13,279 bases of DNA from Pseudomonadota bacterium (GCA_021826035.1 JAKBBE010000050.1:1917-15195); one strand, 5' to 3'; positions 1 through 6,394 are shown, counted from the stretch's first letter. Made by a program: numbers and translations. The notes: generated by a model from the letters alone, not told the origin.

Positions 1-392
1 CGCGCAAGAGGGCGCGGCAGACAACCGCTGCGCAGAAGGCGCAGGCAGACAAGACGCCTGTGGTACAGAAGCGCACGACAAAGCAGTCGGGATCTGAGCA
101 TTCCGCATCCGAGCAGTCGCGGGACGCTTCAAGCCCGCCGCTCAGTGTCCCGGCAGCACACTCGGTGCATGGCACGAAAGCCGCAGACGGTGCGCATGCA
201 CCCGCCCCGAGGTCTGGCGCGCCTTCGGGTACCTCCGCCGGAACGGTGGCGCCGAGTCCCGCACCGACGGGGAAGCGTCCTCCCAGTCCGCCGCCGGCGC
301 CGCCGAGTCCCGCAGCGGTGCCACAGACGGGCTCACAGTCGCCGACGGTCTCGCCGTCTCCGGCTCGCTTGCGCGCAGCACCTGCCGCCTGA
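1..392 (+). CDS. C-terminal end of an unidentified protein with a disordered Pro/Ala/Ser/Lys-rich tail (5' partial)
   Basis: The frame is open from the first bases of the window to a TGA at 390-392, so this is most likely the 3' end of a gene that starts upstream. A GTG at 60 could serve as a start, but no ribosome binding site precedes it. About 130 residues are visible. The first 35 or so are rich in Lys, Arg, Gln and Thr; the rest is Ala, Pro and Ser with PSPAP/PPSP-type runs. No folded domain or catalytic motif is seen. Such tails occur on DNA-binding, granule-associated and envelope proteins, so composition does not reveal function. Frame and stop are seen directly; that it is coding is inferred from the open frame and the hairpin just after the stop. 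Confidence 0.45.
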   Translation, partial: RKRARQTTAAQKAQADKTPVVQKRTTKQSGSEHSASEQSRDASSPPLSVPAAHSVHGTKAADGAHAPAPRSGAPSGTSAGTVAPSPAPTGKRPPSPPPAPPSPAAVPQTGSQSPTVSPSPARLRAAPAA

Positions 393-399
393 GGAGGGC

Positions 400-418
400 G
401 TGCGGGGGGAAGCCCCAC
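400..418 (+). terminator. possible terminator hairpin after the first gene
   Basis: GTG-c-GGGG pairs with CCCC-AC around a short GGAAG-type loop, 8 nt after the stop at 392. One base bulges and only a weak TT follows, so this is a modest candidate rather than a classic intrinsic terminator. Confidence 0.3.
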
Positions 419-777
419 TTGGGACGCGGAGCGTTATACCGTGAGCGAGCCGATGCCGTCGTTCACCCCTGAGCGGTGCAGCTCACGAGGTGTCCTGCCG
501 CCATGGGTTTGAACAATGAACCGATCGAGCAGCCGCTGTGGGCCGCACGGGAAGCGCGCTGGGACGATCTGCGCTCGCAACTGAGGAGCGCGTCCGGCCG
601 AAGGCGGGTCCTGCGACGGCTCACGGGTGCGCTCCGCAATTGTCGGGCCCTGAACGTCCTGCGCAGGCAGGTCGTGATGGATCTGGATCCTCCTGGTGCG
701 CAGCATCCGGCCGTGCGGCGGGCCGATGGGAACTCGCAGAGTCCCGGGCGCCGCCTGCGCCGCTGCATCCCCGTATC

Positions 778-810
778 CGGCCGTCCGGCGGTGGATCCGC
801 CGGACGGCCG
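778..810 (-). terminator. strong 14-bp hairpin downstream of the DUF1993 gene
   Basis: Bases 778-791 and 797-810 are perfect reverse complements (CGGCCGTCCGGCGG pairs with its complement) around the 5-nt loop TGGAT. The hairpin starts 12 nt beyond the DUF1993 stop, where a terminator would sit. No T-run follows on either strand, so it would be a non-canonical terminator or a 3'-end stabilising stem. Confidence 0.55.
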
Positions 811-822
811 ATCTGTGCAGTC

Positions 823-1341
823 TCAGACCATCGTCATCGGAATACCGGCGAGATAGTCGCGCTTGCTGAGCTCCACGCCCGAATGGCGCAGGATTCCGTA
901 GGCGGTGCTGATGTGGAAGTAGAAGTTCGGCAGCACGAAGTGGTTGAAGTAATCGACCCCGCGCATCTTCGCCTTGTTCTCACGACCCATCGGGAAGACC
1001 ACCTCGCGCTCGGCCGAGCCGTCGATCTTGGCCCTGTCGAGCGTCTTGACGTAGGCAATCGTCTTGGCGATTCGCGCCTTCAGTTCGGCAAACGACTGTT
1101 CGGTGTCTTCGTGTTTGGGCGGCTCGACGTCGGCGAGCCGCGCGCCGCCGTTCTTCGCCGCGTCGCAGGCGATCTGCACCTGACGGGTGAATGGGAACAT
1201 GTCCGGAAACAGCCGGGAGTTGAGCAGTACCGCCGGATCGAACTTCTTCGCCACGGCATAGGCCTCCGCCTTGTCGAGCATCGAGGCAAGTGCGTTGAGT
1301 CCGATCTCGAACGATGAAAGCGCTGCGTTTGACATCGACAT
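823..1341 (-). CDS. DUF1993 family protein
   Basis: Encodes 172 residues, the usual size for DUF1993 proteins. The family is predicted to be helical and related to the DinB/YfiT fold; its biochemical function is not known to me. Visible landmarks are LFPDMFPF (44-51) followed by TRQVQIACDAAK, and the C-terminal LPNFYFHISTAYGILRHSG (137-155), with His143 a possible metal or active-site residue by analogy with DinB-like folds. There is no signal peptide or membrane segment, so it should be cytoplasmic. I chose the ATG at 1341 because GAGGT lies about 9 nt upstream and family similarity begins right after it; the frame runs on upstream to 1482 with unrelated residues. The start could also be the ATG two codons later. 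It is divergent from the TetR gene, which suggests control by that regulator. Family call is confident, role is not. Confidence 0.88.
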   Translation of the reverse strand: MSMSNAALSSFEIGLNALASMLDKAEAYAVAKKFDPAVLLNSRLFPDMFPFTRQVQIACDAAKNGGARLADVEPPKHEDTEQSFAELKARIAKTIAYVKTLDRAKIDGSAEREVVFPMGRENKAKMRGVDYFNHFVLPNFYFHISTAYGILRHSGVELSKRDYLAGIPMTMV

Positions 1342-1518
1342 GAAATGACCTCGTTGTGGAATGACTGATGCGGCATGCCGCAGGTGCGGGCCGTGCTCCC
1401 GCATGAGCGCGGTTCGTCTCGTTGCGGGAATGATGCCTTTGCCTATATGACGTTTTGTGCATCCTGCGACCAGCCGAGACATCGCTGCGACAGCAGTCCG
1501 GCGGTGCGACGCACTTGA

Positions 1519-1524
1519 ATTATA
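1519..1524 (-). promoter_or_regulatory. -10 box of a candidate promoter for the DUF1993 gene
   Basis: The minus strand reads TATAAT here, a perfect sigma-70 -10 hexamer inside the only AT-rich stretch between the divergent genes. The -35 about 17 bp away (ATGCAA) is poor, so activation or an atypical promoter is possible. The predicted leader to the ATG at 1341 is about 170 nt. Confidence 0.5.
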
Positions 1525-1526
1525 GA

Positions 1527-1537
1527 ATAATCATTAT
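1527..1537. promoter_or_regulatory. ATAAT-c-ATTAT palindrome, candidate TetR-family operator
   Basis: An 11-bp palindrome with a single central base lies 60 bp before the TetR start and directly upstream of the minus-strand TATAAT box, where a bound repressor would block that promoter. On the plus strand TTGAAT (1515-1520) and TATAAA (1535-1540) also flank it but are only 14 bp apart. Short AT-rich palindromes are typical TetR-family operators. Binding by the neighbouring protein is inferred. Confidence 0.45.
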
Positions 1538-1597
1538 AAAATTGCATGGCCGTGCGAACGGGTACGACTCGCGCGGTATCGTTTGGCGGACGACGAC

Positions 1598-2188
1598 ATG
1601 GCAAGACCGAGAGAATTCGATCCAGAAGCGGTGCGCGAGGCGGCGATCCGCTGCTTCTGGACGCGCGGCTACGAGGCGACCTCGATCAAGGAGCTGCTCG
1701 AGGAGACCGGCCTTACCGCCGCCAGCCTCTACAACGCGTTCGGCGACAAACAGACGTTGTTTCGCATCGCATTTGAGCACTACATCGAGACTGGCATCAA
1801 TGCACGTCTGCGCCACTTCGAGAGGCTGCCGCCGCGGCAGGCGATCGAGGGATTCGTCGAGGATACGGTGCAGCGCTCGCTCGGCGATGCGCAGCACAAG
1901 GGCTGCATGGTGGTGAACTCGGCGCTCGAACTTGCACCGCATGATGCACAGGTGCGCGCCGCGATCACCGAGGTCTTCGAGCGCATCGAATCCTTCTTTC
2001 TCAGGTGCGTGCGGGCAGGTCAGGTGGACGGCACCATCAATGCGGCGCTCAGCGCGCGCAATCTGGCTCGCAGCCTCACGACTGTCCTGATGGGCCTGCG
2101 CGTACTGGCGCGCGTGCGTCCGGAGAAGGCGCTCCTTGAGGGTGCGACCGCGCCGGTCCTGGCGCTGCTCGCACCGGCCGGCCAGTGA
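1598..2188 (+). CDS. TetR/AcrR family transcriptional regulator, NemR-like
   Basis: Encodes 196 residues. Residues 1-50 form the TetR N-terminal DNA-binding domain: MARPREFD, a CFWTRGYEATSI segment, then the helix-turn-helix ending in LTAASLYNAFGDKQTLF (39-55). The C-terminal ligand domain has KGCMVVNSALELA with Cys103. This matches the position of the redox-active Cys106 in the SGCLTV motif of E. coli NemR, so an electrophile or oxidant signal is possible. I chose ATG 1598 because MARPREFD is the standard beginning; a TTG five codons upstream is in frame but would be unusual. GGCGGA lies about 10 nt upstream. It is divergent from the DUF1993 gene across a 256-bp region with a palindrome. It probably represses that gene and itself. 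Family certain, target and signal inferred. Confidence 0.92.
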   Translation: MARPREFDPEAVREAAIRCFWTRGYEATSIKELLEETGLTAASLYNAFGDKQTLFRIAFEHYIETGINARLRHFERLPPRQAIEGFVEDTVQRSLGDAQHKGCMVVNSALELAPHDAQVRAAITEVFERIESFFLRCVRAGQVDGTINAALSARNLARSLTTVLMGLRVLARVRPEKALLEGATAPVLALLAPAGQ

Positions 2189-2235
2189 ACGCCGCGGCGA
2201 CGACGGCCCGCGCGCGTAGTGCTCAGGAGGTTTGG

Positions 2236-2349
2236 ATGAGATCCGCGGTGCCGAAGAAATTCGCGAGTGAGCCTCTGCCGCTGCCCGCCCCTTGGTTTGC
2301 GATCCCACTTCGACTCATCCTTGAATTGGGCGTCATCCCGCTCGGGTGA
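2236..2349 (+). CDS. possible 37-residue protein behind a strong Shine-Dalgarno
   Basis: AGGAGG (2225-2230) sits 5 nt before an ATG at 2236, the best ribosome binding site in the window. The product begins MRSAVPKKFASEPLPLPAPW; a second half of about 17 residues (FAIPL...VIPLG) is hydrophobic with one Arg and one Glu. The ORF ends at a TGA (2347-2349). I do not recognise the sequence. Third-position GC is lower than in neighbouring genes, compatible with a recently acquired or non-selected ORF. The TGA is followed by a hairpin and a long in-frame extension (see findings). It could be a real small protein, a leader peptide or the start of a decayed gene. Ribosome binding site and frame are seen; translation is inferred. 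Confidence 0.4.
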   Translation: MRSAVPKKFASEPLPLPAPWFAIPLRLILELGVIPLG

Positions 2350-2357
2350 GCGGAGTT

Positions 2358-2374
2358 CCTGCGCGGTCCGCAGG
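2358..2374 (+). other. hairpin with CGGTC loop just after the TGA of the small ORF
   Basis: CCTGCG (2358-2363) and CGCAGG (2369-2374) pair perfectly around CGGTC. The stem begins 8 nt after the TGA at 2347-2349. There is no T-run after it. It could be a terminator-like stem or, less likely, a recoding signal. Confidence 0.4.
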
Positions 2375-2769
2375 GGTGCATCGCACTCCCGCACGCCATC
2401 GGTGTGCCCTGTCCCCCTCTACTGGGACGGGCAACGATGGTCGTGGAGCGGATCGGCGGAACCCTCATCCCTGCGGGGGCCTTCGTCCCGGCGGCGGCCG
2501 TGCCGATGCTCACCGTGCGCCCTTCGGTCAGCCACGGGTCTGAGCTGCTCTCCTGGCGCTGTGTGTGGCGGACTCCGGCCCCGTCTCTCTTGAGGGTGCG
2601 CTGCAGGCGCCCTTCGCGCCCCGGTGAGCGCAGGCCGTCGCTCGGACCGCGCGCGCTCGGCGCGCCGCCCATCGGGTAGACTGCCGGGGACTGGCCGGGT
2701 GACACCGGAACTCGAGACGCAAGCGGCGCGGTGCGATGCCAGTGCGCTGCGGCGCACCGATGAGGGCCC

Positions 2770-3852
2770 ATGAACCGATCGATCGACGCCGACGCGCTGC
2801 GTCGCTTTGGGGCCGCAGTGCTGATGCATGCCGACGTGCCGACCGCGGATGCTCGGCTGCTCGCCGACACGCTGGTCACCGCGGAGCAGTGGGGCCACGT
2901 CTCTCACGGCATGTTGCGTCTGTCGTGGTATATGGCGCGACTGCGCAGCGGTGTCATGACGGCGGTGACGCGCCCGGAACTCGTGCTCGACAACGGTGCG
3001 GTCGCGGTGATCGACGGCCATGATGGCATCGGCCAGGTTCTGGCGCAGGAGGCGACCCGAGTGGGAGTCGCCCGCGCGCAGGCGCACGGTGTAAGTGTCG
3101 TAGCGGTGCGCAATTCCAATCATTTCGGCACTGCGGCCTATTTCACGCGCCAGTGCGCGCAGCAGGGCTGTATCGGCATTCTGGCGACGAATGCGAGTCC
3201 GGCCATGGCGCCGTGGGGCGGTCGGACGAAGATGCTCGGCACCAATCCCTGGTCCATTGCCGCCCCGGCCGGGGCACGTGGGATCGTCGTCATGGATATC
3301 GCCAACACCGCGGTCGCCCGCGGCAAGATCTACGCGGCCGCGCAGCGCGAGGAGGCGATTCCGGCCGGTTGGGCCACGGACGAACTCGGTGCTCCGACCA
3401 CCGACGCGCAGGCGGCATTGCAGGGACTGATCCAGCCCATGGCCGGACACAAGGGCTACATCATCACATTCATGATGGACGTGCTCGCCGGGGTGTTGAC
3501 CGGGAGCGCCTTCGGCGCGGCGGTGACCGGGCCGTATGTTCCGGACCGCATCAGCGGCTGCGGGCACCTGTTCATCACGATCCAGATCGACGCGCTGATG
3601 CCGCGCGCGCAGTTCGAGCAGCGGCTCGAGCGACTCATCGATGAGGTGAAAGCGGCCCCCCGTGCGGCCGGAATCGATGAGATCTTCTTCCCCGGGGAGA
3701 TCGAGGCGCGCCAGTGCGCCAAGAGCGGCACGCAGGGCCTCTCGATCCCGGAGCAGACCTGGGCGACGCTCTGGGGACTCGCGACGCAATCCGGTGTCCC
3801 GATGCCGCCGATCCATGCCGCATCCGTCCCGACGGAGCGAGGACCTCCGTGA
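2770..3852 (+). CDS. Ldh2 family NAD(P)-dependent 2-hydroxyacid (malate/L-lactate type) dehydrogenase
   Basis: Encodes 360 residues, normal for the Ldh_2 family, which includes archaeal malate dehydrogenase, YiaK diketogulonate reductase and ureidoglycolate dehydrogenase. These cytoplasmic enzymes interconvert 2-hydroxy and 2-keto acids with NAD(P). Family marks are HVSHGM with the catalytic His46, RNSNHFG (114-120), LATNASPAMAPWGG (138-151), LGTNPW, DIANTAVARGK, GHKGY (227-231) and a C-terminal FFPGE. The fold differs from Rossmann-type dehydrogenases. The ATG at 2770 has a close GAGGG; family similarity starts within a few residues. It overlaps the next gene by 4 nt, so the two are probably co-translated. 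The substrate cannot be read from sequence; the sugar-acid genes downstream make a sugar-derived keto acid plausible. Fold certain, reaction tentative. Confidence 0.93.
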   Translation: MNRSIDADALRRFGAAVLMHADVPTADARLLADTLVTAEQWGHVSHGMLRLSWYMARLRSGVMTAVTRPELVLDNGAVAVIDGHDGIGQVLAQEATRVGVARAQAHGVSVVAVRNSNHFGTAAYFTRQCAQQGCIGILATNASPAMAPWGGRTKMLGTNPWSIAAPAGARGIVVMDIANTAVARGKIYAAAQREEAIPAGWATDELGAPTTDAQAALQGLIQPMAGHKGYIITFMMDVLAGVLTGSAFGAAVTGPYVPDRISGCGHLFITIQIDALMPRAQFEQRLERLIDEVKAAPRAAGIDEIFFPGEIEARQCAKSGTQGLSIPEQTWATLWGLATQSGVPMPPIHAASVPTERGPP

Positions 3853-4151
3853 TCGCGCTCATCGTCAGGCTCGAAGTGCGCACGGAGCAGCTGGAGTGCT
3901 TTCTCGCCGCGATCCGCCAGAACGCGCAGCACACCTTCACGCGCGAGCACGGCTGCAAGTATTTCGACGTCACGCAGGACGCGAAGCAGCCGACGCAGTT
4001 CATTTTCTACGAACTCTACGACGATGAGGCGGCGCTCGAGGCGCATCGTGCGGCGGCGCATTTTGCCGAGTGGCGCCGGGCCGCCGATGCCTGCATCGTC
4101 CCGGGGAGCCAGGTCAATACGGTCTGCCGTCAGCTGGTTCATTTCGCCTGA
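3849..4151 (+). CDS. ABM-domain (antibiotic biosynthesis monooxygenase) family protein
   Basis: Encodes 100 residues forming one ferredoxin-like ABM domain: a strand at IALIVRLEV, a helix over EQLECFLAAIRQ, then EHGCKYFDV, FIFYELYDDEAALEAHRAAAHF and a final helix. Members include YgiN-type quinol monooxygenases and LsrG-like isomerases; they are cytoplasmic dimers, and many act without cofactor on quinols or small carbonyl compounds. The GTG start at 3849 lies in the GTGA overlap with the stop of the dehydrogenase, with AGGA 5 nt upstream; this overlap decides the start over in-frame upstream starts. The pairing suggests that both act on the same small metabolite or that this protein removes a reactive by-product. 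Domain call is firm, function unknown. Confidence 0.88.
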   Translation: MIALIVRLEVRTEQLECFLAAIRQNAQHTFTREHGCKYFDVTQDAKQPTQFIFYELYDDEAALEAHRAAAHFAEWRRAADACIVPGSQVNTVCRQLVHFA

Positions 4152-4190
4152 TCATCCGTTGCGGCCGTGACTGCGTCTGCAGCGGACATG

Positions 4191-4209
4191 CGCGGCCCTT
4201 AGGGGCGCG
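4191..4209 (+). terminator. weak hairpin between the ABM gene and the epimerase gene
   Basis: CGCG-g-CCC pairs with GGG-g-CGCG around TTA, with one internal G-G mismatch, about 40 nt after the ABM stop. No T-run follows. It may mark the end of the dehydrogenase/ABM transcript. Confidence 0.25.
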
Positions 4210-4243
4210 TCGGCGGCGCTCTGCATTGTGCTGCCGAGGTCAT

Positions 4244-4249
4244 TACAAT
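4244..4249 (+). promoter_or_regulatory. candidate -10 box for the aldose 1-epimerase gene
   Basis: TACAAT matches the -10 consensus at five of six bases in an otherwise GC-rich 207-bp gap. The -35 region 17 bp upstream (CTGCAT) is poor. The implied leader is about 100 nt. Confidence 0.35.
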
Positions 4250-4358
4250 AGCCACGGGGAGAGCTTCTGGCAGCGGTGTGCAGCGAGGCGGTGCGCGGGC
4301 GTTCGGTTGCTCGGGCGGCATCGCTGCGCTCGCGGCCACCTTCATAGAGGATGGCGAG

Positions 4359-5522
4359 ATGCGACACATGTACTACGCCGTTGCGGCCACGGCTCTGCTG
4401 GGGGCTGCGGGGACGCCGATGAGTTATGCCGTGACGGTGACTCAGTCGGTATTCGGGCACCTGCCGGATGGCAGAGCCGTGTATGCGCTGACGCTGCGCA
4501 ATCGGCAGAGGATCACGGTCCGGCTGCTGACCTACGGTGCACGGGTGCAGGAGATTCTCACCCCGGATCGCAACGGACACTTCGCGGACGTCGCGCTCGG
4601 GTACCGCACGTTGCGCGGCTATCTCAGCAAATCCGATCCGTACTTCGGGGCTACCGTCGGGCGGTTCGCCAACCGGATCGCCAAGGGTCGCTTCACGTTG
4701 AACGGCCATCTCTACCAGCTGCCGATCAACGACGGTCCGAACTCACTGCATGGCGGCACGAAGGGATTCGATCGGCGCTTATGGACGGTGCTCAGCGTCC
4801 GCCGCGGCCCTGCTCTGGGCAGCGTCACTCTGCGCTACGTCAGTCCGAACGGTCAGGAAGGCTATCCGGGGACGCTCACCGTGACGGTGACCTACGCGCT
4901 CTCGAACCGCAATCAGCTCTTCATCCGCTATCGGGCCACGACCAATGCCCCGACGATCGTGAATCTGAGCAACCACACCTACTGGAACCTCTCGGGCGAG
5001 GGCTCCGGCAGCATTCTCCATGAGCGCCTCATGATCCCGGCGGCAGACTTCACGCCGACGGACGCGACCCAGATCCCGACGGGCGTGATCCGGCCCGTGG
5101 CGGGCACGCCGTTTGACTTCCGCACTGCGAAGGCCATCGGACGCGACATCCTCGACGGCCACTCGCGCCAGCTGGTCTTTGGCCGCGGCTACGACATGAA
5201 CTGGGTGTTCGGCCGCGGGCCGATTGCCGGGTTGCGCCTGATGGCGCGGATCGTCGATCCGGCCTCGGGTCGGGTGCTTACGCTGCAGTCGAATCAGCCC
5301 GGCCTGCAGTTCTACAGCGGCAATTTTCTCAACGGCACCATTGTCGGCACGTCCGGGCACATTTATCGCCAGGGCGATGCGTTCGTGCTCGAGCCGCAGA
5401 TTTTCCCGGACACGCCAAATCATCCGAACTTCGGCTCGGCGCGGCTGAATCCCGGCCAGGTCTACCGCAACACCATCGTATATACCTTCTCGACGACGAC
5501 CGCCGGCGCGGCGAGGCGGTGA
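4359..5522 (+). CDS. galM: aldose 1-epimerase (mutarotase), exported
   Basis: Encodes 387 residues. It interconverts alpha and beta anomers of hexoses such as galactose or glucose. An N-terminal signal peptide is visible (MRHM, hydrophobic YYAVAATALLGAAG, probable cleavage after MSYA), so the enzyme should act in the periplasm, unlike cytoplasmic E. coli GalM. Family motifs are GRFANRI (102-108), NSLHGG with His131, NHTYWNL with the catalytic His206, the substrate-binding Asp279 in GYDMNWVF (most members have His where this has Met280), and the catalytic base Glu345 in VLEPQIFPDTPNHPNF. I chose ATG 4359 because GAGG lies 8 nt upstream and it gives a clean signal peptide; the frame extends to 4278 without one. 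It probably supplies the right anomer to the SSS symporter downstream. Family certain; export is a strong inference. Confidence 0.95.
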   Translation: MRHMYYAVAATALLGAAGTPMSYAVTVTQSVFGHLPDGRAVYALTLRNRQRITVRLLTYGARVQEILTPDRNGHFADVALGYRTLRGYLSKSDPYFGATVGRFANRIAKGRFTLNGHLYQLPINDGPNSLHGGTKGFDRRLWTVLSVRRGPALGSVTLRYVSPNGQEGYPGTLTVTVTYALSNRNQLFIRYRATTNAPTIVNLSNHTYWNLSGEGSGSILHERLMIPAADFTPTDATQIPTGVIRPVAGTPFDFRTAKAIGRDILDGHSRQLVFGRGYDMNWVFGRGPIAGLRLMARIVDPASGRVLTLQSNQPGLQFYSGNFLNGTIVGTSGHIYRQGDAFVLEPQIFPDTPNHPNFGSARLNPGQVYRNTIVYTFSTTTAGAARR

Positions 5523-5562
5523 TGCCTTCGGGGGAGGGTGCCGGTATGCGGGGGGCAGACTT

Positions 5563-5591
5563 TTGACTTCAAGCATATTAATCTTATGAAT
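5563..5591 (+). promoter_or_regulatory. candidate sigma-70 promoter for the aldolase-symporter operon
   Basis: TTGACT (5563-5568) is followed after 16-17 bp by TATGAA/ATGAAT (5585-5591) within the only AT-rich segment of the 217-bp gap. It overlaps the palindrome at 5567-5595. The leader to ATG 5740 would be about 140 nt. Confidence 0.5.
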
Positions 5592-5595
5592 GAAG
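5567..5595. promoter_or_regulatory. 29-bp interrupted palindrome, candidate operator
   Basis: CTTCA-nn-CATA-nn-ATTAAT-like centre-TATG-nn-TGAAG: 10 of 14 opposed base pairs are complementary about a centre at 5581, with mismatches in regular two-base gaps. Its position over the presumed promoter suggests a repressor site. No regulator gene is adjacent; the nearest candidate is the broken AraC gene after the operon. Confidence 0.5.
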
Positions 5596-5631
5596 CGGGG
5601 CAGGCCGACGGCGCACCCGGTCCGGCGCGCA

Positions 5632-5649
5632 TGTCGACGCCGTGTCGAC
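5632..5649 (+). repeat. two TGTCGAC copies 11 bp apart in the aldolase leader
   Basis: TGTCGAC at 5632-5638 and 5643-5649 repeat with a spacing of one helical turn, and each core GTCGAC is itself a palindrome. It may be a second regulator site or chance in GC-rich DNA. Confidence 0.3.
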
Positions 5650-5739
5650 CGACGCCCGCGCGGAGTGTGCTCGGCGCGCGCGCCGCGGGCGCCAGGTGAC
5701 CTGCGCGCGTGGCGTTGCAGACATTGCAGGGGGCATGAC

Positions 5740-6384
5740 ATGACGATGAGACACGTGGTCGGTGCGGCAACCCCGCCCGTGATGGCCATCCTCCGCGGCG
5801 TGACGCCGGCGGAAGCGATCGATATCGGCCGCGCGCTGATCGACGGCGGCATCCGCATGATGGAGGTGCCGCTGAACTCCCCTCAGCCCTTCGAGAGCAT
5901 CGCGCGGCTGACCCGCACGTTCGGCGAGCAGGCGCTGATCGGCGCCGGCACCGTGCTCACGGTGCAGGACGTCGAGGAGGCTGCCGCAGCCGGGGCACGG
6001 CTCGTGGTCTCGCCCCACACCGATCCGGACGTCATCCGGCGGACTCTGGACCTCGGGCTCGACAGCTTCCCGGGGTTCTTCTCCGCGAGCGAAGCGTTCT
6101 GCGCGTTGCGCGCCGGCGCCACGCAGCTGAAGCTCTTCCCGGCCCTCACCGTGGGGACGGTCTACCTCAAGGCCTTGCGCGAGGTGTTGCCCCGCAGCGC
6201 CGGGGTCTGGGCCGTGGGCGGGACCGGTGCCCACGACCTCGCCAGCTGGCTCGAGGCCGGCGCTGCGGGCATCGGTGTCGGCGGATCACTCTATAAAGCG
6301 GGGGATGCCGCGTCCCTCGTGCGCGAGCGCGCCCAGGCGCTGCATGCCGCCTGGGCGCGCCACCTCGCGAGCCGGCGCGCCTGA
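5740..6384 (+). CDS. dgoA: 2-dehydro-3-deoxy-6-phosphogalactonate (KDPGal/KDPG-type) aldolase
   Basis: Encodes 214 residues, normal for the class I KDPG/KDPGal aldolases. It cleaves the phosphorylated keto-deoxy sugar acid to pyruvate and glyceraldehyde-3-phosphate in the cytoplasm, the last step of the De Ley-Doudoroff or Entner-Doudoroff route. Seen are MAILRG (15-20), the catalytic Glu42 in MEVPLNSPQPFESI, GAGTVL (68-73), the Schiff-base Lys131 in LKLFPA, and the phosphate-binding AVGGTG (158-163). The EVPLNSP motif is closest to E. coli DgoA (EIPLNSP), which favours KDPGal over KDPG; the two cannot be separated with certainty by eye. The start at ATG 5740 has AGGGGG 6 nt upstream; ATG 5746 is an alternative. 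The symporter gene follows after 10 nt. A dehydratase (dgoD) and kinase (dgoK) are absent nearby. Confidence 0.92.
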   Translation: MTMRHVVGAATPPVMAILRGVTPAEAIDIGRALIDGGIRMMEVPLNSPQPFESIARLTRTFGEQALIGAGTVLTVQDVEEAAAAGARLVVSPHTDPDVIRRTLDLGLDSFPGFFSASEAFCALRAGATQLKLFPALTVGTVYLKALREVLPRSAGVWAVGGTGAHDLASWLEAGAAGIGVGGSLYKAGDAASLVRERAQALHAAWARHLASRRA

Positions 6385-6394
6385 GGGGCCCCAC

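Larger units (their letters stand above)
393..822. other. 430-bp gap without a convincing gene
   Basis: It lies between the first stop and the 3' end of the DUF1993 gene. It holds a weak hairpin at 400-418 and a strong one at 778-810. A plus-strand frame from ATG 503 to 856 is open, but it has lower third-position GC than the neighbours, reads into the DUF1993 gene on the opposite strand, and resembles no family I know. I do not call it a gene. Confidence 0.5.
2189..2769. other. 580-bp gap with a short ORF but no recognised gene
   Basis: It lies between the TetR gene and the Ldh2 dehydrogenase. It contains the 37-codon ORF at 2236-2349, the hairpin at 2358-2374, and a TAGACT (2677-2682) that could be a weak -10 box for the dehydrogenase but has no good -35. 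The frame of the short ORF stays open past its TGA to a TAG at 2677-2679. Second codon positions in that extension are almost devoid of A, so the predicted protein has very few Asp, Glu, Lys or Asn, which argues against ordinary coding. The opposite strand also has a long open frame of Ser/Gly/Arg/Pro-rich composition typical of a shadow. Confidence 0.5.

Noticed and set aside
503..856. Plus-strand open frame starting MGLNNEPIEQPLW
   Set aside because: No clear ribosome site, lower third-position GC than real neighbours, an Arg-rich second half, and it runs into the convergent DUF1993 gene. No family resemblance.
2236..2679. Annotating the read-through frame as a selenoprotein
   Set aside because: The SECIS-like hairpin is suggestive but there is no redox motif at the UGA, composition is odd and the Sec machinery cannot be checked here; kept as a finding only.
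2223..2879. Minus-strand 218-codon open frame
   Set aside because: Ser/Gly/Arg/Pro-rich product, no start signal, overlaps the start of the Ldh2 gene; typical open frame of GC-rich DNA sharing wobble positions with the plus frame.
2419..3816. Minus-strand 465-codon open frame
   Set aside because: Antisense shadow of the Ldh2 dehydrogenase; His/Arg/Asp-rich and without any domain.
5590..5739. Upstream start for the aldolase at ATG 5590
   Set aside because: The extension is Arg-rich with no family similarity, starts inside the operator region, and ATG 5740 has a good ribosome site at the family start.
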